Positions 1 through 11,162 of a stretch of DNA of 64,000 nt are shown here, piece after piece (position 1 is the first letter of the stretch; the number at the start of each line of letters is the position of its first letter). The position numbers and the translations under genes are program-made. The DNA is from Ovis canadensis. Its lineage: Eukaryota; Chordata; Mammalia; Artiodactyla; Bovidae. Below the pieces are notes generated by a model. That model was not told where the DNA came from, searched no databases, and saw only the letters and a list, made by a program, of their open reading frames with translations. The DNA is taken from NCBI RefSeq assembly GCF_042477335.2, contig NC_091248.1:120488501-120552500 (forward strand). Direction: 5' to 3'.

Positions 1-148
1 TCAGTCCCTGAGGCTGGAAGATCCCTGCAGGAGGAAATGGCAACCCACTCCAGTATTCTTGCGTGGAGAATCCCATGGACAGAGGGGCCTGGTGGGCTAC
101 AGTCCACGGGTTGCAAAGAGCCAGACACGACTGAGCAACTAACACTTA
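1..148 (+). mobile_element. BovA-type SINE, cut by the window edge
   Basis: This is the body of a Bov-tA/BovA SINE, recognised by the GGCAACCCACTCCAGTATTC and GAATCCCATGGACAGAGG blocks and the AGACACGACTGAGCAACTAA 3' end. The tRNA-derived head lies outside the window. Confidence 0.9.
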
Positions 149-469
149 CCTAGACACTTGAAGATGTATTTGGTATTCATGAGTCATAAAGGGCAGCAGG
201 AAGCCCAAAAGATTTTCCTGAGATTCAACATTACAGAAATATGCAGGTAAAAGTAATATACGTACGAATGAAGAATTATCTCTAGAAAAAGTACATAAAC
301 TTGCAAACTGTTTACAGAAAGGTTACAACAACTTGTAAGGCTCAAGTCCATTGAGCTGGATGGATCTCCGTGTTGGGAACTGTTCACTTAGGTTCATTTC
401 TGATTTGAGCCTGCGGGGGAAGAGGCATGGCCCCTGAGTGACAGGTTGGCTCTGGGGCCTGGCAGGGAC
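149..469. other. 5' flank of the first V gene, no gene seen
   Basis: I see no V relic, RNA gene or recognised repeat here. Short antisense open frames are chance. The stretch becomes GC-rich toward the leader exon of the V gene at 560. Confidence 0.5.
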
Positions 470-481
470 AGTGACATCTCA
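470..481 (+). promoter_or_regulatory. TRBV decamer-like promoter element (AGTGACATCTCA)
   Basis: The element lies 90 bp upstream of the TRBV6-like ATG, the same place as the AGTGATGTCACC elements of the two TRBV7 genes in this window. It differs from that consensus at several positions (ACATCTCA instead of ATGTCACC). V-beta promoters are known to carry a conserved CRE/ATF-like decamer; use of this copy is inferred from position only. Confidence 0.5.
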
Positions 482-559
482 GAAGGACTCCCTGGAGAGA
501 CCCTCTCCCCTCTCATCCACACTCAGCCAAGAGGGCCCTCCGCCCGCCCCGCCCCCGCC

Positions 560-989
560 ATGAGCCCCTGCCTCCTGGGCTGTGTGGTCTTCTGTCTCCT
601 GCAAGCAGGTGAGTCCTGGGGGGCAGGGTCCCCGTCGGGGTGCCAGCACTAAGCCTCTGCGCTGTGACTGCAGCATCGGTCCTCCTTCTCCTCAGGGGTC
701 GTCCATGCTGGTGTCACTCAGGACCCTAGATTCCAGGTCGTGAGGACAGGACAGAGCCTAACACTGAAATGTACTCAGGATCTGAACCACGACAGCATGT
801 ACTGGTACCGACAAGACCTGGGACACGGGCTGAGGCTGATTCATTACTCATCTTTCACTGACGCCACTTATAAAGGAGACATGCCTGATGGCTACAACGT
901 CTCCAGATCAAGCACAGAGAACTTCCCTCTCACGCTGGAGTCTGCCAACCGCTCCCAGACATCTGTGTACTTCTGCGCCAGCAGTACTC
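560..989 (+). CDS. TRBV6: T-cell receptor beta variable gene, TRBV6-like, apparently functional
   Basis: This encodes the variable domain of a TCR beta chain once joined to D and J segments. Exon 1 is 560..608 (49 nt, signal peptide [16 protein letters not shown]), with donor GTGAGT. The V exon is 696..989 after a CTCAG acceptor, and the split Gly codon is kept. The V region starts [20 protein letters not shown] and has the first Cys in LTLKCTQ, Trp in MYWYRQD, the GLRLIHYS block and the second Cys in YFCASS. There is no stop or frameshift. Subgroup assignment rests on similarity to human TRBV6 ([28 protein letters not shown]). TRBV10 belongs to the same clade and is the main alternative. It is the first gene of the cluster and is followed by TRBV7, as in human 6-7-5 cassettes. 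Confidence 0.88.
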
Positions 990-1028
990 CACAGAGGTGC
1001 AGGGTTACCTCCTCTCTGTGCAGAAAGA
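990..1028 (+). other. 23-RSS of the TRBV6-like gene
   Basis: The heptamer CACAGAG (990..996) is followed by exactly 23 bp and a weak nonamer GCAGAAAGA (1020..1028; consensus ACAAAAACC). Spacing is right, but the nonamer is the poorest among the intact genes here, so rearrangement may be less efficient. Confidence 0.75.
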
Positions 1029-2560
1029 TGGGGGAGGCCCTTGTAGGCTCCTTTCACTGGGAGTCTCAGGGCTTTGCTGCCCCATGCCTTCAGTGTGACC
1101 CTGGGTGTGTGGTTTGTGCTGGCCCAGACCTCACTCCAGGCCTTGTCCACCATCCATCTCTGTCTTTCTCTGCATCCTCCCTGTGAGCCAGGAAGATGCT
1201 TCTCTAGCTCCGACTCCTGGTCATCACCTGAGCCTGAGACCTCTAGGAGGGAAGGCTGTGGGAAATCAAATACATCTGGACCCTCTTGTCTCTCCCTGGG
1301 CATCTCATTGCTGTCTTTCTGAAACTGTTCATCAACCTGGCTTTCACGCGGTTTCTGATGTTGCCCATCTTTCCAGAGGGGGCAGGGTGTTTCCACCCTT
1401 CATCTCTCTGGCCTCAGCTCCCCTGTTCTCTCTTCTCCAGTCACGCTGCTCCTCCCTCACCTGGGTCATGTCCCTTCCCATCTCAGAGACACCAAAGATG
1501 CATCCTATGCCCTGCGGAGGGGTCCTGCCTTTCCTAGTGATTAACTCCTACCTGTGATCCCATTCAAGGTCCCACTGTGTGGTCAGGCAAGTCCAGGTAC
1601 ACCTGTTTCCCAGATGAACTGTGAGCACAGGTGGGATGTCTTTCTTCTGACTTTTGAGTCCTAGATTGTGGACTTTTCTCTCCTGGATGTGGTCTCCGTC
1701 TACTCAGAAGCAGGGCTCTGTCTCCCGTGCATGTCTCCTCCTCGAGCTCCTGTGATGATGGGGCTGCATGGGTGCTGGGACAGCTGATCAGTGTAACAAG
1801 ACCAGTGGAGACAGTGGGATGTAGCATCACCTCTGAGGACCCTCCTGGATCGGGGTCAGTAAAGACACAGAGCTACAGAGCGTCCCCCTCCTGGACTCTA
1901 CAGCCTTACTTCTTCCCCTCAGTCATTTCTGGTCCTGCTCCCTCCTCCCCCTGAAAGAGAGGATGTTTGTAATGACCGTTAGCCTGTGAACAAATGACTT
2001 TTGAACAAGCAGATGCTCTGATAGCAGTGAAAGTGAGAACTACATTGCTTTTGCAACATTGCCTCTTAGGCTTCCAGAAAAGCAGAGTTATTATTGTATT
2101 GATATATTACACACCAGTGTTTTAAAGGTCAGTGAAATTGGGTCTTCTGTAAAGAAGCTCTGAGGAACCTGTGTTTTAATGAGTGGTGACTTAGACGAAT
2201 GTGAGGCTCTGCTGAGGGCTGTGGAGACATGAAGTTGCATGGAGATTGAGGAACACAGACAGGGCCATTGGTCTGTGGCCTGCAGAAAGGAATAGAAGCT
2301 TCCAGCCCAGGTCTCTTCCCTGGGCATCATTTCATCCCTTGTGACTCTGAATATGTCAGTGACTTCATCAGGCTTCTTGGGCCAAATCAAGTCGGCCCCT
2401 CCATTGCCCACCCTCGCCTAAGAAGTGAGCGCCGTGGAGCCTGTATGACTATGGGACCGTGTGGCGGGGGTGCCGGACTGGATGAGAAATAGGGGGACTC
2501 ATGGGAGACCGTGATGTGCAGGTAAGGCAAAGAAGTCACTACCTGGTGTCTGGCTTTGGG
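1029..2560. other. Intergenic, no gene or clear repeat
   Basis: This is the 3' flank of the TRBV6-like gene. Several open frames of 80-160 codons overlap on both strands, without V landmarks or codon-bias support. I saw no RNA gene or recognised mobile element. Confidence 0.5.
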
Positions 2561-2752
2561 GGCTTCCCAGGTGGGAATAATGGTGAAGAACCCACCTGAC
2601 AACGCAGGAGACTTAAGACGCAGGTTCTCTCTGTGTAGAGAAGATCCCCTGGAGCAGGGAATGGCAGCCCCCTCCAGTATTCGTGCCTGGGAAATCCCAT
2701 GGACAGAGGAGTCTGGGAGAATAGGGTCGCAAAAAGTCAGACACAACTGAAG
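2561..2752 (+). mobile_element. Bov-tA SINE
   Basis: It starts with the tRNA-like head GGCTTCCCAGGTGG and has the GAAGATCCCCTGGAGCAGGG and ATCCCATGGACAGAGGAG blocks. It ends at CAGACACAACTGA. Confidence 0.85.
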
Positions 2753-2891
2753 GTGCTGTTGACCCTCTGAGTGCCCTGCAGGCAAGGGGAGATGGAGGAT
2801 GAGAAGATTAATGTAGAGATGCAACGTGTGAGCCCTGTGGGAAGGCAGCCCTAAAACCCACACATTGCTGTGTTAAAAGGGGAGCTTGCAA

Positions 2892-3113
2892 GCGTGCTTG
2901 CTAAGTCACTTCAGTTGTGTCCAACTCTTTGCAACACTACGGACTATAGCCCACCGGGCTCCTCTGTCTAAGGGATTCTCCAGGCAAGAATACTGGAAGG
3001 GGTTGCCGTGCCTTCCTCCAGGGGATCTTTCTGAACCAGGGATCTAAGCCACGTTTCCTGGGGCTCCTGCATCCCTGGCAGATTCTTTACTGCTGAGACA
3101 CTGGGGAAGCCCA
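2892..3113 (-). mobile_element. Bov-tA SINE, reverse orientation
   Basis: Reverse-strand Bov-tA: GCTAAGTCACTTCAGTTGTG at the tail side, GATTCTCCAGGCAAGAATAC in the body and GGGGAAGCCC at the head. Confidence 0.88.
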
Positions 3114-3276
3114 AAACGGGAGATTATAAATATTTAAATTAGTCATCTATGTATACTATCAGGCTGGCCAATAAGTTCACTTGGGTTTCCTGTAACATTT
3201 TATGGAAAATCTTGGAATGTTTTGGCCAACCCAATGTACATTACATGTCTCTGAAGTCATGGGCGTTGACAGAGGC

Positions 3277-3288
3277 AGTGATGTCACC
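3277..3288 (+). promoter_or_regulatory. TRBV decamer element AGTGATGTCACC
   Basis: A near-palindromic CRE/ATF-like TGATGTCA core lies 115 bp upstream of the TRBV7 copy-a ATG. The same 12-mer occurs upstream of TRBV7 copy b at 19972, within otherwise similar upstream sequence. Confidence 0.8.
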
Positions 3289-3391
3289 ATGAGAAGTGCT
3301 CTATGGGGACAGGTGACGGCCCCCACCTACTCTGCTCATGCTCACAAGGACCCTGAGTTGGTGAACTTCCCATTGCTGCTCTGTTCCTGCC

Positions 3392-3844
3392 ATGGGCTCC
3401 AGGCTTCTCTGCTGGGCGACCCTCTGTCTCCTGGGGGTGGGTGAGTCCTCAGCAAACCAAGTGGTTCCAATGTATTTGTGTGTGGGGGGGTGGGGGGTGG
3501 GGATAAGGCTCTGCCTGACTGTCTTCCACTTCTGTCCCCACAGGTCACACAGGAGCTGGAGTAGTGTCCCAGTCCCCCAGGCACAGGGTCGCAGGGAGGG
3601 GCCAGAACGTGACTCTTAGGTGTGATCCAATTTCCGGTCATGTTTCCCTTTATTGGTACCGACAGATGCTGGGGCAGGGCCCGGAGTTTTTGACTTACTT
3701 TCAAAACGAGCAAGAACTAGACAAATCAGGGATGCCTAAAAACAGGTTTTCTGCTAAGAGGCCTCAGAGCACGTACTCCTATCTGAATATCCAGCCAGCA
3801 GAGCCCGGGGACTCGGCCGTGTATCTCTGTGCCAGCAGCCCAAC
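3392..3844 (+). CDS. TRBV7: T-cell receptor beta variable gene, TRBV7 copy a, functional
   Basis: This is the variable segment of a TCR beta chain. The leader exon is 3392..3440 ([16 protein letters not shown], donor GTGAGT). The V exon is 3544..3844 after acceptor CCCCACAG, and the join restores Gly-His-Thr-Gly-Ala-Gly. FR1 reads [20 protein letters not shown] with Cys next. FR2 has [20 protein letters not shown], diagnostic of TRBV7, and FR3 ends [10 protein letters not shown]. Frame is open throughout. An extra Val (GVVSQ where human TRBV7 has GVSQ) is shared with the second TRBV7 copy at 20075, so it arose before their duplication. The 102-bp intron contains a G-rich run (3485..3500). Confidence 0.95.
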
Positions 3845-3883
3845 CACAGTGCGGCGCAGTCACCTCCTTCCTGTTCACAAACC
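3845..3883 (+). other. 23-RSS of TRBV7 copy a
   Basis: A consensus heptamer CACAGTG (3845..3851), a 23-bp spacer, and nonamer TCACAAACC (3875..3883). Heptamer, spacer and nonamer are identical to those of TRBV7 copy b. Confidence 0.93.
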
Positions 3884-3949
3884 TCATCCTTCTCTCTCCT
3901 TGCAGCTCCCAGAGCCTCTAAATAGGTTGTTTTTTTGCTTTCCACTCAC

Positions 3950-4147
3950 CAATATGTGGCGCTAGTGGTAAAGAATTTCTGTGCAATGCAGAAGACCCTG
4001 CTTTCAACCCTGGGTCAGTAAGATCCCCTGGAGAAGGAAATGGCCACCCATCCAGTATTCTTGTCTGGAAAATTCCCTGGACAGAGGAGTCTGATGGGCT
4101 ATAGTCTATGTTGTCGTAAAGAGTAGGCACAACTGAGCACACACACC
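3950..4147 (+). mobile_element. Bov-tA SINE
   Basis: Diverged Bov-tA lying only about 70 bp after the TRBV7a RSS. Its head contains GTGGCGCTAGTGGTAAAG, whose reverse complement resembles a CTCF core (CCACTAGCGCCAC). Confidence 0.85.
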
Positions 4148-4470
4148 CCTCAACAAAAAGAGGTAGATTTGGACTCAGCTGTTCTTTGGATAGAAAGAGA
4201 CCATGGTTTAACTCCTGAGATACTGCAGCCATAAATGTTGGTGGACAGAAATCATTAAGGGTCACTGGGTTCCAGCAGTCTCAGGGCCAGTTCAGCGCTC
4301 CAAGGCACGGATCACAGGCTTCTACGGGACCTGCAGGTGTTTGCCCACACGCGTGACTTCAGCTGCCTGTGTTTGTAGTGAGTTCCCCTGCGGTTGCTGT
4401 TGGCAACTGGAAAGTTTCCGACTACCTCCTCAGGCATATTCCTTCTTCTAAAGCCTCTCCCATCCCTGTC

Positions 4471-4680
4471 ACAGGTGGCAATATCAGTAATGAACCCGAC
4501 TGCCAATGCAGGAGGCTTAAGAGACTTGGGTTTGATCCCTTGGTTGGGAAGATCCCCTGGAGGAGGGCCTGCCACCCACTCCAGTATTCTTGCCTGGAGA
4601 ATCCCATGGCCAGAGGGGTCTGGCAGGGTACAGTCCATAGCGTCACACAGAGTCCGACGCGACTGAAGCAGCTGAGCACA
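4471..4680 (+). mobile_element. Bov-tA SINE
   Basis: Bov-tA with a diverged head, then GGGAAGATCCCCTGGAGGAG, CCACTCCAGTATTCTTGCCT and the CGACGCGACTGAAGCAGC tail. Confidence 0.85.
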
Positions 4681-4992
4681 CACGTCCCTGTTACACTGCA
4701 AGTTTCCCACAACACAGCATCCAGCCTATCCTCCTGTTTGAAGTAAAATCCTTACCTACTGCTTCTGTGCCAGTCAGTTGACAAATGCAGTGTTGAAAAC
4801 AGTAAGACTTTGTTTCCTTTGCCTCATTTAAGCAGCCCACTTTCTCTATTTTGTTTTCATGTTTTCACTGCTGCCGTCCTGACAGACTAAAGCATACTTT
4901 CGCAACCTCTCCAGTTTCATCCTGATTCCCTGAATAAATCTGTTCTCTAGAGGTTGTTGTAGTTCACACCCTAGGCTTTTGATTTGAAATAG

Positions 4993-5317
4993 TTTCACAG
5001 AGTCAGACACGACTGAAGCGACTTAGCATGCATGCATGCATTGGAGAAGGCAATGGCACCCCACTCCAGGACTCTTGCCTGGAAAATCCCATGGACGGAG
5101 GAGCCTGGTGGGCTGTAGTCCATGGGGTCGCTAAGAGTCGGACACGACTAAGCGACTTCACTTTTACTTTTCACTTCCATGCATTGGAGAAGGAAATGGC
5201 AACCCACTCCAGTGTTCTTGCCTGGAGAATCCCAGGGACGGGGGAGCCTGGTGGACTGCCGTCTATGGGGTCGCACAGAGTCGGACATGACTGAAGTGAC
5301 TTAGCAGCAGCAGCAGC
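4993..5317 (+). mobile_element. BovA2 dimeric SINE with (AGC)n tail
   Basis: Two BovA units in tandem (about 5038..5165 and 5185..5302) joined by a CACTTTTCACTTCCATGCA linker and ending in an (AGC)n tail typical of BovA2. A short tail copy (4993..5028) precedes it with a (GCAT)n stretch. Confidence 0.88.
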
Positions 5318-5554
5318 CCTGAGGTCTTTAACTCAAGAAGACACAATATTTTCTAATGCCTCTATTCCTTTTCATGTGTTTGCTATATTATATATTGTTA
5401 TACATTTTGGTTATAAATATAATTACCTATATTGTAAATAACACCTTCTATCCATCTTCACCCACAGATCAATCTATGAAATCTAAAGCCCTGGTCAGAG
5501 TGGATGTGATTATGGGTCATGGTTTCTGGGAGTCCGAAGAGATAACCAGATAAC

Positions 5555-5752
5555 TCTGATGGGTAGGATGGTAAAGAACCCATCTGCAATGCAGAAGACC
5601 TGGGTTTGATCCGTCTTGAGAAGATCCCCTGGAGAAGGGAATGGCAACCCACTCCAGTATTCGTGCCTGGAGAATCCCATGGACAGAGGAGCCTGGCGGG
5701 CTACAGTCCTTGGAGTCCCAAAGAGTGGGACAGGACTGAAATACTAACACTT
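5555..5752 (+). mobile_element. Bov-tA SINE
   Basis: Head GATGGGTAGGATGGTAAAG, body GAAGATCCCCTGGAGAAGGG, tail GACAGGACTGAAATACTAAC. Confidence 0.86.
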
Positions 5753-6835
5753 TCACTTTTCAAGAGGTAACCCAGCTGCAAGACTGGGATTGAATGGCAT
5801 AGCCTCGGCCATGATAGGGGTACCCTGAGCATTGCATAGCAGATAAAGGGAATGACAGTCACCCTAAATCCACTTATTAGAAACTGTAGTCACTCAGGAC
5901 ACCAAGGTTCTTTCCCAAGAGCATGAGTGCCCAGAGGGGATAGTTTTCCTGGTCTTTGTGGTATCAGCAAAGCTTTCCTGGCTCTGGGGAGCAAGGAAGG
6001 TCAGATACACACAAGAATTCCCTACTCTAGCAATCCCATTTGAAGGACTCCCTTTCCAGATTCTCATCTTCAATTTTTTTTCCCATTTTTCCCATCTTTG
6101 CCACATGAACCTGGCAGATTCAGCTTCCTTATAATACTATGTTGTACCGCTGTTTTCATATCTTCCAATTCCACTGCTTCTTCCAGAACCATCTGTTCCC
6201 TCCCTGCTGCTCAAATTGGCACAGTGTTCAAGTTCATCATTTAGTGGAGACTGCTCCTGGCTGATCTCAATTCCATCCATCCTTATCTCCCCATGAGATA
6301 CTGTTCCTCCGTGATGGCTTATGGCTTTACAAGATGTTCTTTTTTGTTCTTACATTCCAAGTTTACTTTTTATTCAGACACAATTGACCCCATCTCAAAG
6401 GCAATTTCATTGTCTCCTCAGTCCTTTGCTGATCTATATTTTGGAGTTAACACTGATTGTCTTTTTTTTTTTTTTAGCAGTTTTGTTTATCTTTAGTAAT
6501 GAAGATAAAAGAATCTCCTTACACTTCAGCTTCTGTGTTTCTCTTACTACCTTTAATAAACATTTTCTTTCATTTCTCCCATCCTATTCCTCTCCCTTTC
6601 AGAAGACAGTTTTAAGAAGAAAGATCTCAGTTGGACTATAACTGCCAGATAATGAGATAGAGGTTAAGTAGAATGAAGATTGCCTATTAAGTATGATAAA
6701 TCAAAGGGATAGTTAGGGTTAGAATTAGTGTTGGGATTAGAATTGAAGGAAGTTGAGTATAAAATGTGATCACTCAGACATTTCCCAGCACCCCTTGGAC
6801 CACTGCAAAAGAAACAATGGTGACGCTTCAGTTAT
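5753..6835. other. Intergenic, AT-rich, no gene seen
   Basis: No V relic, RNA gene or clear young repeat. A poly-T run lies near 6462..6476. Open frames on either strand are low-complexity and unsupported. Confidence 0.5.
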
Positions 6836-6854
6836 TGGCCACAAGGTGGCACTG
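6836..6854 (+). promoter_or_regulatory. CTCF-like motif
   Basis: TGGCCACAAGGTGGCACTG is a close match to the CTCF core (CCACNAGGKGGCRC). It lies outside recognised repeats, between TRBV7a and the next V pseudogene. Occupancy is not shown by sequence. Confidence 0.55.
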
Positions 6855-7374
6855 TGATGCCACTGAGATCTGAGGGGCTCTGGGCAGGATCTGGGAGAGA
6901 AACCTGGGAGGGAAAGTGTTAAGAAACAGGCAGGGATCCAGCACTAGGCAGCTGTTGAAGTTTTCAGTTATTTCCAGGCTACCTAACAACTATGGAAGAA
7001 GTGGGAGGCCCCTCTAAACCTTAATGAGATCAGCAGTTGAAGGGTTTGGGCAAAGCAGCTTTGATGTCAGGCAGGGGCAGGTGCAGACAGAGGAGCAACT
7101 GTCTCAGAGGAATACCAGGGACCCAGGGGCTGAATCCATGCACCCAAAACTCAGTACACTGCAGCCCCGCCCATCTCCCCTGCAGCAACATCTAAGCCAG
7201 GAGGAGCTGATGTGCCTGAGCCAAGTCACAAGGAACCCTGGGAGAACCTGCAGGAGTGGGGGCCAGCATCCCAGGCAGGCCCATCTGGCCTTTGGAGAAG
7301 AGCCCCAGCTCCCTCTCTCAGCCCTGTGGATCAGAGCAGCTAGCAGGGACAGTCCTCCTCGCCCTGACCCTGCC

Positions 7375-7860
7375 GCGAGCCCCAGACTCTTTGCGTGAGT
7401 CTTCGTCTCCTGGCATCCAGTGAGTTCGGAGCTGGCTGAAACCTCTGCAGGGTTTGCAGAGTCCCAACTCCAAGCCATCCCTTTCCTTCTCAGACCCAGG
7501 TTACTCTTCTCACTGCGCCACATCTTTGCTGTGTGTATCTGCCTCTCCAACGGGACCAGTGGATGCGGCAGTCACCCCGAAACCAAGAGACTGTATTATA
7601 CAAACAGGAAACAAGATGGTCCTCGAATGTTCTCAGCATATGAACCACTTGAGAATGTTCTGGAACTGGCAAGACCTGAGACAGGGGCTAAGGCTGATCC
7701 ATTATTCAAAGCGGTGTCCGTGACACTGGCTGGGGTGGGGGTGGGGGTAACAGAGAGATACTGTATCCCTCTGAATTCGGAGCAAGGAGATTTTCCCCCT
7801 GACCCTGGAGTCGGCCAGGACCAACCAGACTTCCTTGCACCTCTGTGCCAGCAGCGAACC
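7375..7860 (+). pseudogene. TRBV pseudogene, subgroup uncertain (TRBV6/10/24-28 clade)
   Basis: The V exon remnant begins near 7552 and reads GPVDAAVTPKPRDCIIQTGN, then Cys in LECSQHMNH, a damaged FR2 (FWNWQD for YWYRQD), GLRLIHYS, and after a frameshift [23 protein letters not shown]. Defects are several. The leader ATG is replaced by GCG at 7375 and the leader is frameshifted. The acceptor reads CCAACGGG with no AG, FR2 has Asn for Tyr, and a TGA lies at 7772..7774 beyond the frameshift in CDR2/FR3. The 3' end and RSS are well kept. It has Cys-rich features of the human 24/25/26/28 group, but decay prevents a safe subgroup name. By recall, no human gene sits here between TRBV7-8 and TRBV5-8. 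Confidence 0.85.
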
Positions 7861-7899
7861 CACAGCGTGGCATAGCCTGCTGCTCTCTGCACAAAAAGG
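7861..7899 (+). other. 23-RSS of the 7.4-kb TRBV pseudogene
   Basis: Heptamer CACAGCG (7861..7867), 23-bp spacer and nonamer ACAAAAAGG (7891..7899). The nonamer is closer to consensus than those of several intact genes, although the gene itself cannot make protein. Confidence 0.8.
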
Positions 7900-8031
7900 G
7901 CAGCCACAGGCATGAGGCGGATCCTTCTTCCTGAGGCCACGTCTCACCAGGGGAGAAAACTGCTCATTTTGGAGATCTCACGAGACTAGTGTGAATGGAG
8001 CTCCATCAGCATGAAGTGTGTGTGTGTGCTG

Positions 8032-8628
8032 TAATTCAAAAAGACACATGACCTCATTGTTCACTGCAGCACTATTTACAACAACCAAGACATGGGAGCC
8101 ACCTAAATGTCCGTCAACAGATGCATAAATGAATGAAGATGAAGTTCATATATAAATAGACTATTACTCAGCCATAAAAAGAATGAAATGATGCCATTTG
8201 CAGCAACATGGATGGACCTGGAGATTATCATAACACGTGAAGTCAGACAGAGAAAGACAAATATATGATATCACTTTCACGGAATCTAAAAATGATATAA
8301 ATGAATTTATTTACAAAACAGAGATCGACTCACAGACACGGAAAACAATCTTATGGTTACCCGAGGGGATAGCAGGGTGGGAGAGAGATATATTAGGAGA
8401 TTGGGCCTAACATATGCACACTGCTACGTATGAAATAGACAACAAGGACCACTGTACAGTGCATGAAACTATATTCTGTGTCTTGTAATAGCCGATAATG
8501 GAAAACAATCTGAAAAAGATTATATATATGCATATATAACCGAATCACTTTGCTGAACACCTGAAGCAAACACAATATTGTAAATTAATTATATCAATAC
8601 TTCAATTTAAAAACAGTTTAAAAAAGTA
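8032..8628 (+). mobile_element. L1 3' end, 5'-truncated
   Basis: Sequence typical of the L1 ORF2 C-terminus and 3' UTR: ACTCAGCCATAAAAAGAATG, CAACATGGATGGACCTGGAG, GTACAGTGCATG and an A-rich end. Reading frame is broken by many indels. Confidence 0.8.
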
Positions 8629-10017
8629 AATTCAAATAGCACTTAGTGTTACATCTCTCAATTGAGAATATTCTGGTAATTGAGCAAAGCCAAGGAACAG
8701 TAGCATCCAACATGAAATTTCTATTTCTCTTTCTTTTTTTAAGCAGAAAGCACCCAGGCAGCTTTAAATTCCCTGAGTGATCTGAGCTCTCGCATCTTGA
8801 AACTGTTACATAAAACTGCTTGGGGCTCACTGAATACCAGGCAAGAATTCTCCAGAGGAAAAATAATCTCAGTAATAAATTATAAAACACACAAGTAAAC
8901 AAAACACTTAGGAGAAATGTTAGTAGATGCGTCAAACAGCCACATTAAACCCCAAGATGATTTATATGCAGAATTATCAAAATTGGATGACAAACTAAGC
9001 TGCTCTTGCGGGCACAGGGCAGAATTTTGCATCTTCTCAGGTTACGAGGTCTTCTGAGGTCACAGAGACCATCTCACGCCTCAATATTTTATACATATGA
9101 CTATTCCCATAGTCTCTTACTTGAGTGTGGTTCACGTCTAAGCTGAACTGCATGGAACGCAAGCATAAAATTGTACATGACTCCCACTTGCATGCAGTTT
9201 GGTAATTTAGAAAGAACATTTTTATCATCCATTTGATTTGGATTAAAGTGTGTAAGTCTAATTTTTTCTTGTAAAATATAAAATTTTTATCAAGCAACAA
9301 TTTCATTCACCCCTAGGCCGTATCCTTCCTTGACTCCTTACAGGTGGAAGTCCACACACAAAGGGCAGTTTCTTCACGTGGGATCCATTGACTCCAAGAC
9401 TGGGGGTCCACAGCTGGGTTTCACAGGAAGGGCAGACCCCAAGTGCTGCTCACCCCTTGACCTTCTGTGCCACATACACCCTGAGACAGGGGAATACCGG
9501 TTGACCCAGGACCTGATCAAGACAAGAGAGCAGGTTGCTTGCTGGGCAAAAACTCCACTCACCAATTGGCCAGTCTGCTGAAAGTCTAAATGGTGAAATT
9601 GACGAATAAACAATTTTGATAAGTTATGGTGTTTACAGCACTTCAGGATGCTTGGAATGATTTCAACAGTCTTTTGGTTTTTTTTTCTTTTGAAGTTTTT
9701 GATTGGCTACAGCTTTCTTTCAGCCATTGATTCTCAGCTGTTTCTGGGCAACCTTGTCAGTCCAGTTTATTTTGAGGTCAAATTTGGATGTTGTATATTT
9801 CAGTCACTGAGGACTTCCCACGCTCTCAATATTTGATGCCTGTGATTGTTCTTGTCTTCTCTCATTTGTGTGTGGTTCACTTGTAAGGTGAGTTGCTTGG
9901 AATATAAGCAACAACGTGAACCCTTCTCCTGTGTAATTGTGTATTTATGTTTTAGGAATACTTTAAGGTGTAATTAATAGGGAGAAAATGCTCTAATTAA
10001 TATATATATAATGCTCT
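8629..10017. other. Intergenic with two related, diverged non-V segments
   Basis: No gene seen. Segments 9085..9170 and 9815..9910 resemble each other (both have CTCAATATTT, GTGTGGTTCAC and GGAA.GCAAGCA-like blocks in the same order), suggesting an old duplicated or repeat element I cannot name. Confidence 0.45.
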
Positions 10018-11103
10018 CAGTTCAGTTCAGTTCAGTTCAGTTGCGCAGTCGTGTCCGACTCTTTGCGACCCCATGAATCGCAGCACGCCAGGCCTCCCTG
10101 TCCATCACCAACTCCCGGAGTTCACTCAAACTCATGTCCATCGAGTCGGTGATGCCATCCAGCCATCTCATCCTCTGTCGTCCCCTTCTCCTCCTGCCCC
10201 CAATCCCTCCCAGCATCAGAGTCTTTTCCAATGAGTCAACTCTTTGCATGAGGTGGCCAAAGTACTGGAGTTTCAGCTTTAGCATCATTCCTTCCAAAGA
10301 AAACCCAGGGCTGATCTCCTTCAGAATGGACTGGTTGGATCTCCTTGCAGTCCAAGGGACCCTCAAGAGTCTTCTCCAACACCACAGTTCAAAAGCATCA
10401 ATTCTTCGGTGCTCAACTGTCTTCACAGCCAACTCTCACATCCATACATGACCACTGGAAAAACCATAGCCTTGACTAGATGGACCTTTGTTGGCAAAGT
10501 AATGTCTCTACTTTTGAATATGCTATCTAGGTTGGTCATAACTTTCCTTCCAAGGAACTAGTGTCTTTTAATTTTATGTCTGCAATCACCATCTGCAGTG
10601 ATTTTGGAGCCCCCCAAAATAAAGTCTGACACTGTTTCTACTGTTTTCCGCATCTATTTGCCATGAAGTGATGGGACTGGATGCCATGATCTTAGTTTTC
10701 TGAATATTGAGCTTTAAGCCAACTTTTTCACTCTCCTCTTTCATGTTCATCAAGAGGCTCTTTAGTTCTTCTTCCCTTTCTGCCATAGGGTAGTGTCATC
10801 TGCATATCTGAGGTCATTGATATTTCTCCCAGCAATCTTGATTCCAGCTTGTGCTTCTTCCAGCCCAGCGTTTCTCATGATGTACTCTGCATATAAGTTA
10901 AATAAGCAGGGTGACAATATGCAGTCTTGACCTACTCCTTTTCCTATTTGGAGCCAGTCTGTTGTTCCATGTCCAGTTCTAACTGTTGCTTCCTAACCTG
11001 CATACAGGTTTCTTAAGAGGCAGGTCAGGTGGTCTAGTATTCCCATCTGTTTAAGAATTTTCCACAGTTTATTGTGATCCACACAGTCAAAGGCTTTGGC
11101 ATT
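10018..11103 (-). mobile_element. BovB (RTE) LINE 3' part, reverse orientation
   Basis: The (CAGTT)n tail at 10018 is followed by BovB 3' sequence on the reverse strand: CGTGTCCGACTCTTTGCGAC, AACTCATGTCCATCGAGTCG and further reverse-transcriptase coding blocks up to ACACAGTCAAAGGCTTTGGC. The copy is 5'-truncated at about 1.1 kb and its frame is broken. Confidence 0.93.
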
Positions 11104-11162
11104 TGGCATATAATGCTCTAATAATACCTAAATATACAAAATAAATACAAAATGCTCTAATA

